In this document: piece by piece, positions 57,034-64,000 of the stretch
How the letters are laid out: the number at the start of each line of letters is the position of its first letter
How positions within the stretch are numbered: position 1 is the stretch's first letter
Origin: Pontibacter oryzae
Lineage (GTDB): Bacteria; Bacteroidota; Bacteroidia; Cytophagales; Hymenobacteraceae
NCBI RefSeq assembly: GCF_003576375.1
Contig: NZ_QWGE01000004.1
Coordinates: 186,001-250,000 of the forward strand
DNA length: 64,000 nucleotides
Direction: 5' to 3'
Notes under the pieces: model-generated
Databases searched by the model: none
What the model was told of the DNA's origin: nothing
The model's input: only the letters and a program-made list of their open reading frames with translations
Position numbers and translations under genes: made by a program

Positions 57034-57867
57034 TTAACCGATAGCAACACGCTTGAACTCAGTAACTGTCATGCCTTTGTTAGTGTTATCTAACAGTTTA
57101 GCTACAGAAACAGATGGGTCTTTTACGAAGTCCTGGTTTAACAAAGTGTTGTCTTTGTAGAACTTGTTCAGTTTACCCATTGCGATTTTCTCAAGCATAG
57201 CCTCTGGCTTGCCTTCAGCACGCGCCTGGTCTTTACCAACCTCAATCTCGCGCTCAACAGTAGCAGAGTCAACACCGTCTTTGTCAACCGCGATTGGCTT
57301 CATGGCAGCAATTTGCATCGCTACGTCTTTACCAACTTCAGTAACATCAACACCGCCAGTGTTAGTAAGGCCTACCAATACACCCAGCTTACCATTTGAG
57401 TGGTCGTAAGAAACAACTTTCTCAGCAGTAACATTCTCGTAAGAGATAATGTCGATCTTCTCACCGATTTTACCCATCAGGTCAGTGATGTGCTCTTGCA
57501 GGGCACGGCCATCAGCCTGAGGAGCAGCAAGAAGTTCTTCTTTTGTAGCAGCGTTTGTAGAAACGGCTGTTTCCATCACAGCTTTCGCCAGGTTCTGGAA
57601 ATCCTCTACTTTAGATACCGGCTCAGTTTCGCAAGCCAGGGCAACTACCTTACCGTTAGAGCCGTCTGCGCTTACATGCGTCAGAACGATACCTTCAGAT
57701 GTAGCATTGTCAGCACGCTTGCTAGCGATTTTCTGGCCTTGCTTACGAAGAATATCCTTAGCTGCTTCAAAGTCGCCGTTAGCTTCTGTAAGCGCCTTCT
57801 TGCAGTCCATCATACCAGCTCCGGTTTCCTGACGGAGTTTGTTAACGTCTTGTGCTGTAATAGCCAT
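57034..57867 (-). CDS. tsf: Elongation factor Ts
   Basis: 277 residues, complete. The N-terminal UBA-like helices (MAITAQDVNKLRQETGAGMM, DCKKALTEANGDFEAAKD) and LACETEPVSKVEDFQNLAK are conserved; the core subdomains with KDVAMQIAAMKPIAV follow. EF-Ts recycles EF-Tu-GDP. The C-terminal part ends VTEFKRVAIG. It is the last gene of rplM-rpsI-rpsB-tsf and is separated from rpsB by 201 bases that contain a large hairpin. Confidence 0.97.
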   Translation of the reverse strand: MAITAQDVNKLRQETGAGMMDCKKALTEANGDFEAAKDILRKQGQKIASKRADNATSEGIVLTHVSADGSNGKVVALACETEPVSKVEDFQNLAKAVMETAVSTNAATKEELLAAPQADGRALQEHITDLMGKIGEKIDIISYENVTAEKVVSYDHSNGKLGVLVGLTNTGGVDVTEVGKDVAMQIAAMKPIAVDKDGVDSATVEREIEVGKDQARAEGKPEAMLEKIAMGKLNKFYKDNTLLNQDFVKDPSVSVAKLLDNTNKGMTVTEFKRVAIG

Positions 57868-58068
57868 CTTTTTATAATTAAGAATTATGAATTATAAATT
57901 ACGAATTTCAATTATCGGGGCCCTGCTTGATGTAATTATCCTAAACGCTCAGAACTAACTTCTTACGCTTAAAACCTTTTGTCTAACACAGTGCCCCTAA
58001 AACAAACTGAACATTGAAGCGAAAATTGCCCAATGTTCAGTTTGATATAGTGCAATATGAATTACTTC
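57868..58068 (-). other. rpsB-tsf intergenic region with AT-rich leader
   Basis: 201 bases. Beside the hairpin (58,003-58,044) it has AT-rich related pieces just before tsf, with the near-repeats GAATTATGAATTATAAATT and ACGAATTTCAATTAT (57,880-57,915). No exact reverse TAnnTTTG box is visible. If the hairpin terminates transcription, tsf needs a promoter here. Confidence 0.5.
58003..58044 (-). terminator. Large hairpin between rpsB and tsf (terminator or attenuator)
   Basis: CAAACTGAACATTG (58003-58016) is perfectly inverted as CAATGTTCAGTTTG (58031-58044), 14 pairs with a 14-base loop. On the reverse strand the stem is followed by TTTTAGGGG, a short T run. It probably terminates part of the transcripts after rpsB, or protects an RNA end. 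Confidence 0.6.
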
Positions 58069-58836
58069 TTATTGCTCGTCAGCTTCTTGCTTCGCTTTGA
58101 TGCCTTCTTCTTCAGAACGCTTGCGCTCAGTTTCCTCTTTGTCAACCTTACGCTCAGACAGACCTTCTTCGATAGCCTTACCTACGATCGATACGATCAG
58201 GGCAACAGACTTAGAAGCGTCATCGTTTGCAGGGATTGGGAAATCTACCAGCTCTGGATTAGAGTTAGTATCGCAAACCGCGAATACTGGCAGGTTTAGC
58301 TTTTGAGCTTCTTTAACCGCGATGTGCTCACGCTTAACGTCCACGATGAACAGAGCAGCTGGCAGGCGAGAAAGGTCGTTGATACCACCCAGTACTCTAT
58401 CCAGTTTCTCACGCTCACGAGAAAGCATCAGCTTCTCACGCTTTGCCAGTGCTTTAGACTGCTCTGGGTCTTTCATCATTTTATCGATGGTAGACATTTT
58501 CTTCAGGGACTTACGCACAGTAGCGAAGTTTGTAAGCATACCCCCTAACCAACGCTCAGTAACGTAAGGCATCTTCAGGCGACGAGCCTCTTCTGCCACG
58601 ATCTCTTGCGCTTGTTTTTTAGTAGCTACAAACAAAATCTTACGACCAGACTTCGCGATGTTCTTGATAGCGGCAGTAGCCTCATCAAGCGCAACTAAAG
58701 TTTTGTTCAGGTCAATAATGTGGATTCCGTTTTTCTCCATGAAAATGTATGGAGCCATTTTCGGATCCCACTTGCGGGTAAGGTGGCCAAAGTGAACACC
58801 TGCCTCAAGTAATTCTTTATAATTAGTACTTGCCAT
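58069..58836 (-). CDS. rpsB: 30S ribosomal protein S2
   Basis: 255 residues. The start YKELLEAGVHFGHLTRKWDP and MAPYIFMEKNGIHIIDLNKT, RWLGGMLTNFATV and FAVCDTNSNPELVDFPIPAN are diagnostic. A charged C-terminal tail (rich in Glu, Lys and Arg) extends from the fold. S2 joins last in the small subunit and needs S1. It is 21 bases after rpsI in the reverse-strand operon and is followed by the hairpin before tsf. Confidence 0.97.
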   Translation of the reverse strand: MASTNYKELLEAGVHFGHLTRKWDPKMAPYIFMEKNGIHIIDLNKTLVALDEATAAIKNIAKSGRKILFVATKKQAQEIVAEEARRLKMPYVTERWLGGMLTNFATVRKSLKKMSTIDKMMKDPEQSKALAKREKLMLSREREKLDRVLGGINDLSRLPAALFIVDVKREHIAVKEAQKLNLPVFAVCDTNSNPELVDFPIPANDDASKSVALIVSIVGKAIEEGLSERKVDKEETERKRSEEEGIKAKQEADEQ

Positions 58837-58857
58837 GTTGTTGATACACCTTTAATA

Positions 58858-59244
58858 TTAACGTTTGCTGAACTGGAATGAACGACGCGCTTTGCGCTTA
58901 CCGAACTTCTTACGCTCTACCATGCGTGGGTCACGCGTGATGAAGCCCTCTTTCTTAAGAGCTGATTTGTTCTCGGCGTTTTCTACTACCAGTGCTTTGG
59001 AGATAGCAAGTCTAAGTGCTTCAGCCTGGCCGCTTACACCACCACCTTTAAGATTGGCTTTTACATCGTATTTGCCAATTGATTCTAAGGTTTGAAACGG
59101 CTGATTCACAATAGTTTGAAGTACTTCGCTAGGGAAGTAATCCTTGATATCTCTACCGTTAATAGTGATATTCCCTTGCCCAGGCGTCAGGTATATGCGC
59201 GCCACCGAGGTTTTTCTTCTACCAGATGTATTGATAACTTCCAT
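58858..59244 (-). CDS. rpsI: 30S ribosomal protein S9
   Basis: 128 residues. GRRKTSVARIYLTPGQGNIT, INGRDIKDYFP and the basic end RKKFGKRKARRSFQFSKR, whose last residues approach the P-site tRNA, are conserved. It lies 4 bases after rplM, the universal pairing. Confidence 0.98.
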   Translation of the reverse strand: MEVINTSGRRKTSVARIYLTPGQGNITINGRDIKDYFPSEVLQTIVNQPFQTLESIGKYDVKANLKGGGVSGQAEALRLAISKALVVENAENKSALKKEGFITRDPRMVERKKFGKRKARRSFQFSKR

Positions 59245-59248
59245 TAAA

Positions 59249-59698
59249 TTAGATATTGAGGGTTAATTCTTTAGGCTGCTGAGCGGCGAATGGATGCTCG
59301 CTTCCTGCAAAAACATGAAGATTACGGAACAGCTCGCGACCTAGAGGGCCTTTAGGCAACATGCCACGAACAGCGCGCTCAACTAGTAAAGTTGATGATT
59401 TAGCCTTAAGCTCACGTGGAGAAGTTTTCTTCTGGCCACCTGGGTATCCAGTGTGTGTCAGGTAGTACTTCTGATCCCACTTACGGCCTGTGAAACGCGT
59501 AGCATCAGAATTGATGATGATTACGTTATCGCCGCAGTCAGCGTTAGGAGTATATGAAGGCTTATGCTTGCCTTTCAGGATCTTGGCAACTTCCGATGCC
59601 ACACGACCCAAGCTTCCTTGCCCTGCATCAACAATTACCCAGCCTTTGTTGGCTGTCTTCTTGTTGACAGTAAGGGTCTTATAACTTAAATGATCCAT
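59249..59698 (-). CDS. rplM: 50S ribosomal protein L13
   Basis: 149 residues. WVIVDAGQGSLGRVASEVAK, LKGKHKPSYTPNADCGDNVI and VERAVRGMLPKGPLGRELFR are diagnostic. L13 is an early assembly protein of the large subunit. As first gene of the reverse-strand operon it has a promoter at 59,762-59,792, with a leader of about 60 bases. Confidence 0.98.
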   Translation of the reverse strand: MDHLSYKTLTVNKKTANKGWVIVDAGQGSLGRVASEVAKILKGKHKPSYTPNADCGDNVIIINSDATRFTGRKWDQKYYLTHTGYPGGQKKTSPRELKAKSSTLLVERAVRGMLPKGPLGRELFRNLHVFAGSEHPFAAQQPKELTLNI

Positions 59699-59761
59699 TT
59701 TTAGTGGTTGTAAGCGATTTATTTATTTAATTATGAACTTTCGGTTCCAGGAAAATGGACA

Positions 59762-59792
59762 CAAAGATAGAAGCTATTTATTTGATTTGCAA
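59762..59792 (-). promoter_or_regulatory. Promoter of rplM-rpsI-rpsB-tsf
   Basis: On the reverse strand TTG (59792-59790), a 20-base spacer and TATCTTTG (59769-59762). A second reverse -7 box, TACCTTTG (59926-59919), lies further upstream, but its -33 part is not placed well. Confidence 0.65.
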
Positions 59793-59953
59793 CATCTCCG
59801 GAATAAATTGCTGATAGCGAGCCGCTAAACGGCCATGCGTTTGCACGACGGGCAAAACTTGCAGTAAGTATGCCTGTAGCTTTTGTAACCAAGCAGACGT
59901 GGCATAGTTAGTAAATAGCAAAGGTACATCTCTATCAATCAAAACTATACTAT

Positions 59954-60934
59954 ATGAAAGCCATACTTGTAAAACAACCCGGAGGGCCGGAGCAACTGGA
60001 GCTTGGCGAGTACGAGCAACCCTTGCCCAAGCCATACGAGCTACTGATAAAAGTGCACGCCACGGCCCTGAACCGCGCCGATACGCTACAGCGGCAAGGC
60101 AAGTACCCTGCGCCAAAGGGTGCCAGCCCGTTGCTTGGCCTAGAGGTTGCCGGCGAGGTAGTGGAAACCGGTACAAACTGCTCCCGCTTCAAAAAAGGAG
60201 ATAAGGTGTTTGGCCTTTTGCCTGGCGGCGGCTATGCCGAGTATGCCGTGATGGATGAGCAGATGGCAATGCCCATACCTGATAACCTGACCATGGAGCA
60301 GGCAACCGCTATTCCGGAAGTATTCCTGACGGCCTACCAGGCACTTGTGTGGCTCGGAAAGTTACAGGCAGGAGAACGGGTTCTGATCCATGCCGGGGCC
60401 AGTGGAGTGGGTACGGCCGCCATACAGTTGGCGCGTGCTAAAAAGGCTGAGGTGCTGGTTACCGCCTCAGAAGGCAAGCTGCATGCCTGCAAAGAGCTCG
60501 GTGCGCATAAGGCCATAAATTACAAAGAGGTGGCTTTCGAGGATGAAGTGCTGGCGTATACTAATAACGAAGGCGTTGATGTTGTCGTAGATTTTATTGC
60601 CGGGCCATACTTCAACCAAAACCTGGAGTGCCTGCGCACCGATGGCCGGCTGGTTATACTTGCCAGCCTGGGCGGCGGCAAAGTGGCGGAGGCGGACCTG
60701 CGAAAGATACTTGTAAAACGCCTGCAGGTGATGGGCTCTACGCTGCGCTCGCGCTCCAAAGAATACCAGATTCAACTGACCCAGGAGATGAGCACGTTTG
60801 CCTTACCATACTTTAAAAGCGGCGCCATTAAACCCGTTATCGATTCGGAGTATGATTGGAAAGATGTAGCCGAGGCGCACCGATACATGGAGCAGAATAA
60901 GAACATCGGGAAGATCGTGCTGCGCGTCAATTAG
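59954..60934 (+). CDS. Quinone oxidoreductase, PIG3-like medium-chain reductase
   Basis: 326 residues of the medium-chain dehydrogenase/reductase fold without the zinc ligands. The N-terminal GroES-like domain (ALNRADTLQRQGKYPAPKGA, LGLEVAGEVVETG) is followed by a Rossmann domain with AGASGVGTAAIQLARAKKAE binding NADPH. VDVVVDFIAGPYFNQNLECL and the last helix pattern match the PIG3/TP53I3 group. It reduces quinones or enones; the true substrate is unknown. It is divergent from rplM. Confidence 0.9.
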   Translation: MKAILVKQPGGPEQLELGEYEQPLPKPYELLIKVHATALNRADTLQRQGKYPAPKGASPLLGLEVAGEVVETGTNCSRFKKGDKVFGLLPGGGYAEYAVMDEQMAMPIPDNLTMEQATAIPEVFLTAYQALVWLGKLQAGERVLIHAGASGVGTAAIQLARAKKAEVLVTASEGKLHACKELGAHKAINYKEVAFEDEVLAYTNNEGVDVVVDFIAGPYFNQNLECLRTDGRLVILASLGGGKVAEADLRKILVKRLQVMGSTLRSRSKEYQIQLTQEMSTFALPYFKSGAIKPVIDSEYDWKDVAEAHRYMEQNKNIGKIVLRVN

Positions 60935-60955
60935 GCGTCAGTTCTCCTGAAATAT

Positions 60956-61000
60956 AAAAAGCCCGGGAAAAGTATGAAGCGTGCATTTCCCGGGCTTTTT
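60956..61000. terminator. Bidirectional terminator between converging genes
   Basis: AAAAAGCCCGGGAAA (60956-60970) and TTTCCCGGGCTTTTT (60986-61000), 15 perfect pairs with a 15-base loop, flanked by A and T runs. Confidence 0.93.
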
Positions 61001-61017
61001 ATATGCTATCCTAAAGC

Positions 61018-61728
61018 TTAATGCGTTCTTAATTGCTTTACCAGCACGGCAAAATCCTTAGGGTAAGGAGCTTCTATTTTAACGGGTTCACCGTTTAGCA
61101 GCACAAAGCCAATGTTAAACGAGTGCAGGGCAAAGCGCTTGATCAAGGGCAGCTCCTCAGTGTTTTTCTTCAGGTTAAAGCCACGCTTCAGGCTGCTCAG
61201 GTATACTTGCTCGCCGCCATACAAGGCATCACCTACAATAGGCGCACCCAAAAAGGCGAGATGTATGCGTATCTGGTGCAGGCGGCCAGTTACCGGGAGG
61301 CACTCCACCAACGTGTGACGGGCATAGGTTTCCAGGGTGTTGAAGTATGTTTCGGCGGGCTTGCCCTGCGGCGCTAGCTTGGCCACACCTTTTGCGCTGG
61401 CAACTATAGAACGGTTTACGAGCTGCTCCTCAAACTGGTGCGTGCCCCAGGCTACGGCATGGTATACTTTGTACACTTCACGGGCCTCGAACTGCATGGC
61501 TACATGGCGGTAAGCCGCCGCATTCTTAGCAAACACTAGGCATCCGGAGGTGTCTTTATCCAGGCGGTGGCAGGCTTGCAACTCAGGGTTATACTGTTTG
61601 GCAATCTTCAGGAGGTTGGTAGTATTCGGCGTGCGGTCCTCTAGGGTTGCCAGAAAAGGCGGCTTGTTTACTACTATATAATCCTCGTTTTCAAATATGA
61701 TCAGGTCTTTAAAAACCGGGTATTTCAT
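61018..61728 (-). CDS. RluA-family pseudouridine synthase
   Basis: 236 residues. The signature HRLDKDTSGCLVFAKN contains the catalytic aspartate; TGRLHQIRIHLAFLGAPIVG with DALYGG and the C-terminal RFALHSFNIGF complete the RluA/RluC/RluD core. There is no S4 domain, so it resembles the single-domain RluA type. It modifies uridines in rRNA or tRNA; the site cannot be told. It ends against a bidirectional terminator and is followed on its upstream side by 156 bases of AT-rich sequence. Confidence 0.93.
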   Translation of the reverse strand: MKYPVFKDLIIFENEDYIVVNKPPFLATLEDRTPNTTNLLKIAKQYNPELQACHRLDKDTSGCLVFAKNAAAYRHVAMQFEAREVYKVYHAVAWGTHQFEEQLVNRSIVASAKGVAKLAPQGKPAETYFNTLETYARHTLVECLPVTGRLHQIRIHLAFLGAPIVGDALYGGEQVYLSSLKRGFNLKKNTEELPLIKRFALHSFNIGFVLLNGEPVKIEAPYPKDFAVLVKQLRTH

Positions 61729-61884
61729 GTGTATTTATACTTTGTTCAGGCGCTGCCTCTACTGCTGAGCTGCGCGCGCTGCAAAGATACTTAATATAAT
61801 TGTTTGATTGCTCAATTGTTAAATTGTCGGGGCGATCCGAGGCATCCGAAGACAAACAATTTAGTAGCTCAACGATCCAGCAAT

Positions 61885-62922
61885 TTAACTCTTAGCCTTC
61901 TGTAGTTTAAAGCGCAAGGTTGTTCCCTTGCCCACCTCGCTTTTCACGGCGATGATGGAGCGGTGCGCCTCGATGATGTGCTTGCAGATGGCCAGGCCCA
62001 GTCCAGTGCTGGAAGTGTCGCGGGCGCGGCTTTTATCGATGCGGTAAAAGCGCTCGAAAATGCGGTTAATGTGTTCCTGGCCTATGCCTTTGCCATCGTC
62101 TTTTACGGTGATGATATACTTCTTCTTTCCCTCATCAAACATCACCCAAATGTTGCCTCCTTTGCGGCCATACTTTATGGCATTGTCAATCAGGTTGGTA
62201 AACACCTGCCGGATACGGTTTGGGTCTGCAAAAAGCATGATCTGCTCATCAGGGCTGGCTTCTACGTGCAGCGTTATCTCGTGTTGTGCCGCTTTCTGCT
62301 CCAATTGCTCGGCAACTTCACGCACCAACTGGGCCACATCAAAGTTACGCTTGGCCATCTTCACGACGCCTTTCTCAAACTGCGAGATACTGATCAGGTC
62401 CTGCACCAGCACATCGAGTCCATCTAAGCTTTTAGCTGCTTTCTGCAAAAATCGCTCCCGCACGTTTGGGTCGTCCATGGCGCCATCCAGCAGGGTATGG
62501 ATAAAACCCTGAGCAGCAAAAATAGGTGTTTTCAACTCATGCGAAACATCGGCCAAAAACTCGCGGCGCATTGATTGGAGGCGTTTCAGCTCGTCAATTT
62601 CCTGCTGCTTGCGCTCTGCAATCATATAAATATCTTCCTTTATTTTCATCAGCGGGTCAGCCGAGAAACTGGAGCGGCTCTCTGCCTTCCTAAAATCCTG
62701 GCGCTTTATTTTTTCCAGGCTGGAGTATACATTTTTCACCTCTTTAAACACAAGCGCCTCGTAGGAGAAATGCACAAGTATAAAGCAGCTTACAAACACT
62801 ATTACTAGTGCCACCATTAGGCCATGCGATGAGAAGTAGCTGGCTAAAGCAAGAAAGGCGGTGAGCACAACTGCTACCGCCAATGATGTTAAAAGGGCAA
62901 GCGTACGGGAATTGAAATTCAT
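61885..62922 (-). CDS. Sensor histidine kinase (PhoR-like)
   Basis: 345 residues. Two N-terminal membrane segments (about 8-29 and 34-53) have almost no periplasmic loop, so the kinase probably senses a membrane or cytosolic signal or another protein. HisKA has the phosphorylated His128 in FLADVSHELKTPIFAAQGF; the ATPase domain shows FTNLIDNAIKYG (N box), DDGKGIG (G1) and STGLGLAICKHI (G2). It lies 3 bases after the response-regulator gene and forms a two-component pair with it. Similarity to PhoR suggests but does not prove phosphate sensing. Confidence 0.93.
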   Translation of the reverse strand: MNFNSRTLALLTSLAVAVVLTAFLALASYFSSHGLMVALVIVFVSCFILVHFSYEALVFKEVKNVYSSLEKIKRQDFRKAESRSSFSADPLMKIKEDIYMIAERKQQEIDELKRLQSMRREFLADVSHELKTPIFAAQGFIHTLLDGAMDDPNVRERFLQKAAKSLDGLDVLVQDLISISQFEKGVVKMAKRNFDVAQLVREVAEQLEQKAAQHEITLHVEASPDEQIMLFADPNRIRQVFTNLIDNAIKYGRKGGNIWVMFDEGKKKYIITVKDDGKGIGQEHINRIFERFYRIDKSRARDTSSTGLGLAICKHIIEAHRSIIAVKSEVGKGTTLRFKLQKAKS

Positions 62923-62925
62923 TTA

Positions 62926-63615
62926 TCAGTCGGTGTTGAACTTGTAGCCCACGCCTTTAATGGTTTTGATGTTATCTTCGCCGATTTTCTCACGAACCTT
63001 GCGGATGTGTACATCTACAGTGCGGGCAATTACATAAACATCGTTTCCCCAAACGTTGTTCAATAGCTCCTCGCGGCTGAAAACCTTGTTGGGAGTAGCA
63101 GCTAAAAAGGCCAGTAATTCAAACTCTTTTTTTGGAAGGGTAATTTTCTGCTCGCCTTTGTACACGGCAAAGCTGGTTCGGTCTATGCGCAGGTCACCTG
63201 CCTCGATTACTTTATCTTCTTCTTCCTGCTGCGCATCGCGGCGGGCAAAAGCGGCCAAGCGACTTAGTAAGGCACGGGGCTTTATGGGCTTATTAATAAA
63301 ATCATCGGCACCAGCCTCGAAAGCGGCCACTTCTGAGAATTCCTCTGAGCGGGCCGTGAGGAAAATGATGTGTGTCTGTCGGAAATCAGGCATCTCGCGT
63401 AAGTGGCGGCAAGCAGCGATACCATCCATCACAGGCATCATCACGTCCATCAGAATCACATCTGGCTTTATTTGTGCAGCAGTGTCGATTGCTTTTTTGC
63501 CATTGTCGGCTGTTGTTACCTCGTAGCCTTCGCGGGCAAGGTTGTATTGCAGTAACTCTACGATGTCCGGATCATCGTCTACTACTAAGATCTTGTAACT
63601 TGATGCAGTTTGCAC
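62926..63615 (-). CDS. OmpR/PhoB-type response regulator
   Basis: 229 residues. The receiver domain has acidic DDD (13-15), the phosphorylation site Asp57 (ILMDVMMPVMDG), Thr (FLTARSEEFSE) and Lys in INKPIKPRAL. The C-terminal winged helix ends with VDVHIRKVREKIGEDNIKTI, followed by GVGYKF. It regulates target genes when phosphorylated by the kinase encoded immediately downstream. A reverse -7 box TATATTTG lies at 63735-63728. The targets are unknown. Confidence 0.95.
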   Translation of the reverse strand: MQTASSYKILVVDDDPDIVELLQYNLAREGYEVTTADNGKKAIDTAAQIKPDVILMDVMMPVMDGIAACRHLREMPDFRQTHIIFLTARSEEFSEVAAFEAGADDFINKPIKPRALLSRLAAFARRDAQQEEEDKVIEAGDLRIDRTSFAVYKGEQKITLPKKEFELLAFLAATPNKVFSREELLNNVWGNDVYVIARTVDVHIRKVREKIGEDNIKTIKGVGYKFNTD

Positions 63616-63727
63616 GATATAATGGGATTAGTATATGGTAAAGGTCGGGTTGTGTCCAGCGCTTTGGAGCGCTTTCCATATTTTAACCTGCAGCAATATT
63701 GCCAAAAGCACTACTTATTTTCCTTTA

Positions 63728-63735
63728 CAAATATA
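63728..63735 (-). promoter_or_regulatory. -7 box of the two-component operon
   Basis: Reverse-strand TATATTTG, an exact TAnnTTTG, about 110 bases before the response-regulator ATG. The -33 element is not clear. Confidence 0.45.
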
Positions 63736-63824
63736 TCATACATTATGGCAATTTAAGTTGAGGCATTCCAATCATAATGTTTTCTTAACATTCTTAGGTA
63801 AGGGCGCTGCTGCTGAGGCATAAA

Positions 63825-63850
63825 AAAAGCCAGCATCATGGCTGGCTTTT
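63825..63850 (-). terminator. Terminator of the DUF3108-like gene
   Basis: AAAAGCCAGC (63825-63834) and GCTGGCTTTT (63841-63850), 10 perfect pairs, six-base loop; on the reverse strand the stem is followed by a T run. Confidence 0.9.
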
Positions 63851-63855
63851 ATAAT

Positions 63856-64000
63856 TTAGTTGCGTGCTAACACGAGCTCGTTCTTCAGGTTTTTGTAATC
63901 GTACAAATTGACTTTTACAGAGCCGACAAACATTTCTGCTTTTATCAGTACAGGTATTTTATTCTTGTCATCTGAGAGGTAAACGGTAATGGAGTTTTCA
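63856..64000 (-). CDS. DUF3108-like protein, C-terminal part (gene enters from right edge)
   Basis: On the reverse strand an open frame of 48 residues runs in from base 64000 to the TAA at 63858-63856. It reads SITVYLSDDKNKIPVLIKAE, then MFVGSVKVNLYDYKN and ends LVLARN. The LSDDKNKIPV/GSVKV pattern resembles the C-terminus of DUF3108 proteins (periplasmic, function unknown), where a strand pair with DD-K-IPV and GS is common. The call is tentative because most of the gene lies outside the window. Confidence 0.6.
   Translation of the reverse strand, partial: ENSITVYLSDDKNKIPVLIKAEMFVGSVKVNLYDYKNLKNELVLARN

Larger units (their letters stand above)
26800..63650. repeat. Dispersed short word AAGTATA/TATACTT
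   Basis: The 7-mer AAGTATA or its complement recurs about 60 to 65 times by eye in this section, versus a handful in the ribosomal block. It is found in coding and intergenic DNA and in more than one reading frame (AAG TAT A, A AGT ATA, T ATA CTT). Palindromic doublets AAGTATACTT stand at 31944-31953 and 32210-32219, and a tandem pair at 37962-37975. Further exact copies: 50752-50758, 50772-50778, 482-488. The count was made by eye. Confidence 0.6.

Noticed and set aside
61735..61884. AT-rich inverted pieces (CTCAATTGTTAAATTGTC, CAATTTAGTAGCTCAA) upstream of the pseudouridine synthase gene
   Set aside because: The match is short and imperfect, and no stable structure or box can be defended.

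Overview
This window comes from the chromosome of a member of the Bacteroidota, most probably the Cytophagales and close to Hymenobacteraceae/Pontibacter. The phylum call rests on sequence features: -7 boxes of the form TAnnTTTG (some with an upstream TTG/TTTG) in place of the E. coli -10/-35, almost no Shine-Dalgarno sequences, zinc-free forms of S14 and L36, a long SecA of about 1120 residues without a C-terminal zinc motif, and many families typical of the phylum (DUF3467, DUF2490, septum initiator DivIC, ECF sigma/anti-sigma cassette). The genus is inference. No tRNA, rRNA, CRISPR array, insertion sequence or prophage was seen.

Bases 1-26,400 are the core information-processing block, all on the + strand: the end of rpoB, rpoC, a DUF3467 gene, the str operon (rpsL-rpsG-fusA), rpsJ, then after a terminator and new promoter rplC-D-W-B, rpsS, rplV, rpsC, rplP, rpmC, rpsQ, rplN-X-E, rpsN, a short hairpin plus promoter, rpsH, rplF, rplR, rpsE, rpmD, rplO, secY, map, infA, rpmJ, rpsM, rpsK, rpsD, rpoA and rplQ. 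carA and eno follow as a pair. Spacing is mostly 0-20 bases, with several 1-base overlaps.

Bases 26,400-50,700 are housekeeping and accessory genes on both strands: DivIC-like septum protein, HscA-type Hsp70, an Ldh-family dehydrogenase with a small membrane protein, a large secreted TPR protein, a Ppx/GppA phosphatase, a pair of mutually similar membrane proteins, DUF2490 barrels, an rRNA-type methyltransferase, dapF, two GNAT acetyltransferases, secA, deoC with an overlapping SPOR-like lipoprotein, an M20 amidohydrolase, Hsp20, a DegP/HtrA protease and an ALDH7-type aldehyde dehydrogenase.

Bases 50,850-51,220 hold a dense cluster of DnaA boxes in a gene-free region, which I read as a candidate replication origin. 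The orientation of the ribosomal operons on both sides argues against this, so it needs a skew analysis. To its right lie an ECF sigma factor, its anti-sigma factor and an adhesin-like protein, a RidA protein, a membrane-anchored MutS-like ATPase, two small proteins, the reverse-strand rplM-rpsI-rpsB-tsf operon, a quinone oxidoreductase, an RluA-type pseudouridine synthase, a PhoB/PhoR-type two-component pair and the end of a DUF3108-like gene.

The most unusual signal is not a gene. The 7-base word AAGTATA (reverse TATACTT) occurs roughly seventy times by eye, in both orientations, inside and between genes and in several reading frames, but is rare in the ribosomal block. A possible structured RNA (35,084-35,232), a strong hairpin between rpsB and tsf, and the paired membrane proteins are the other points I would follow up.
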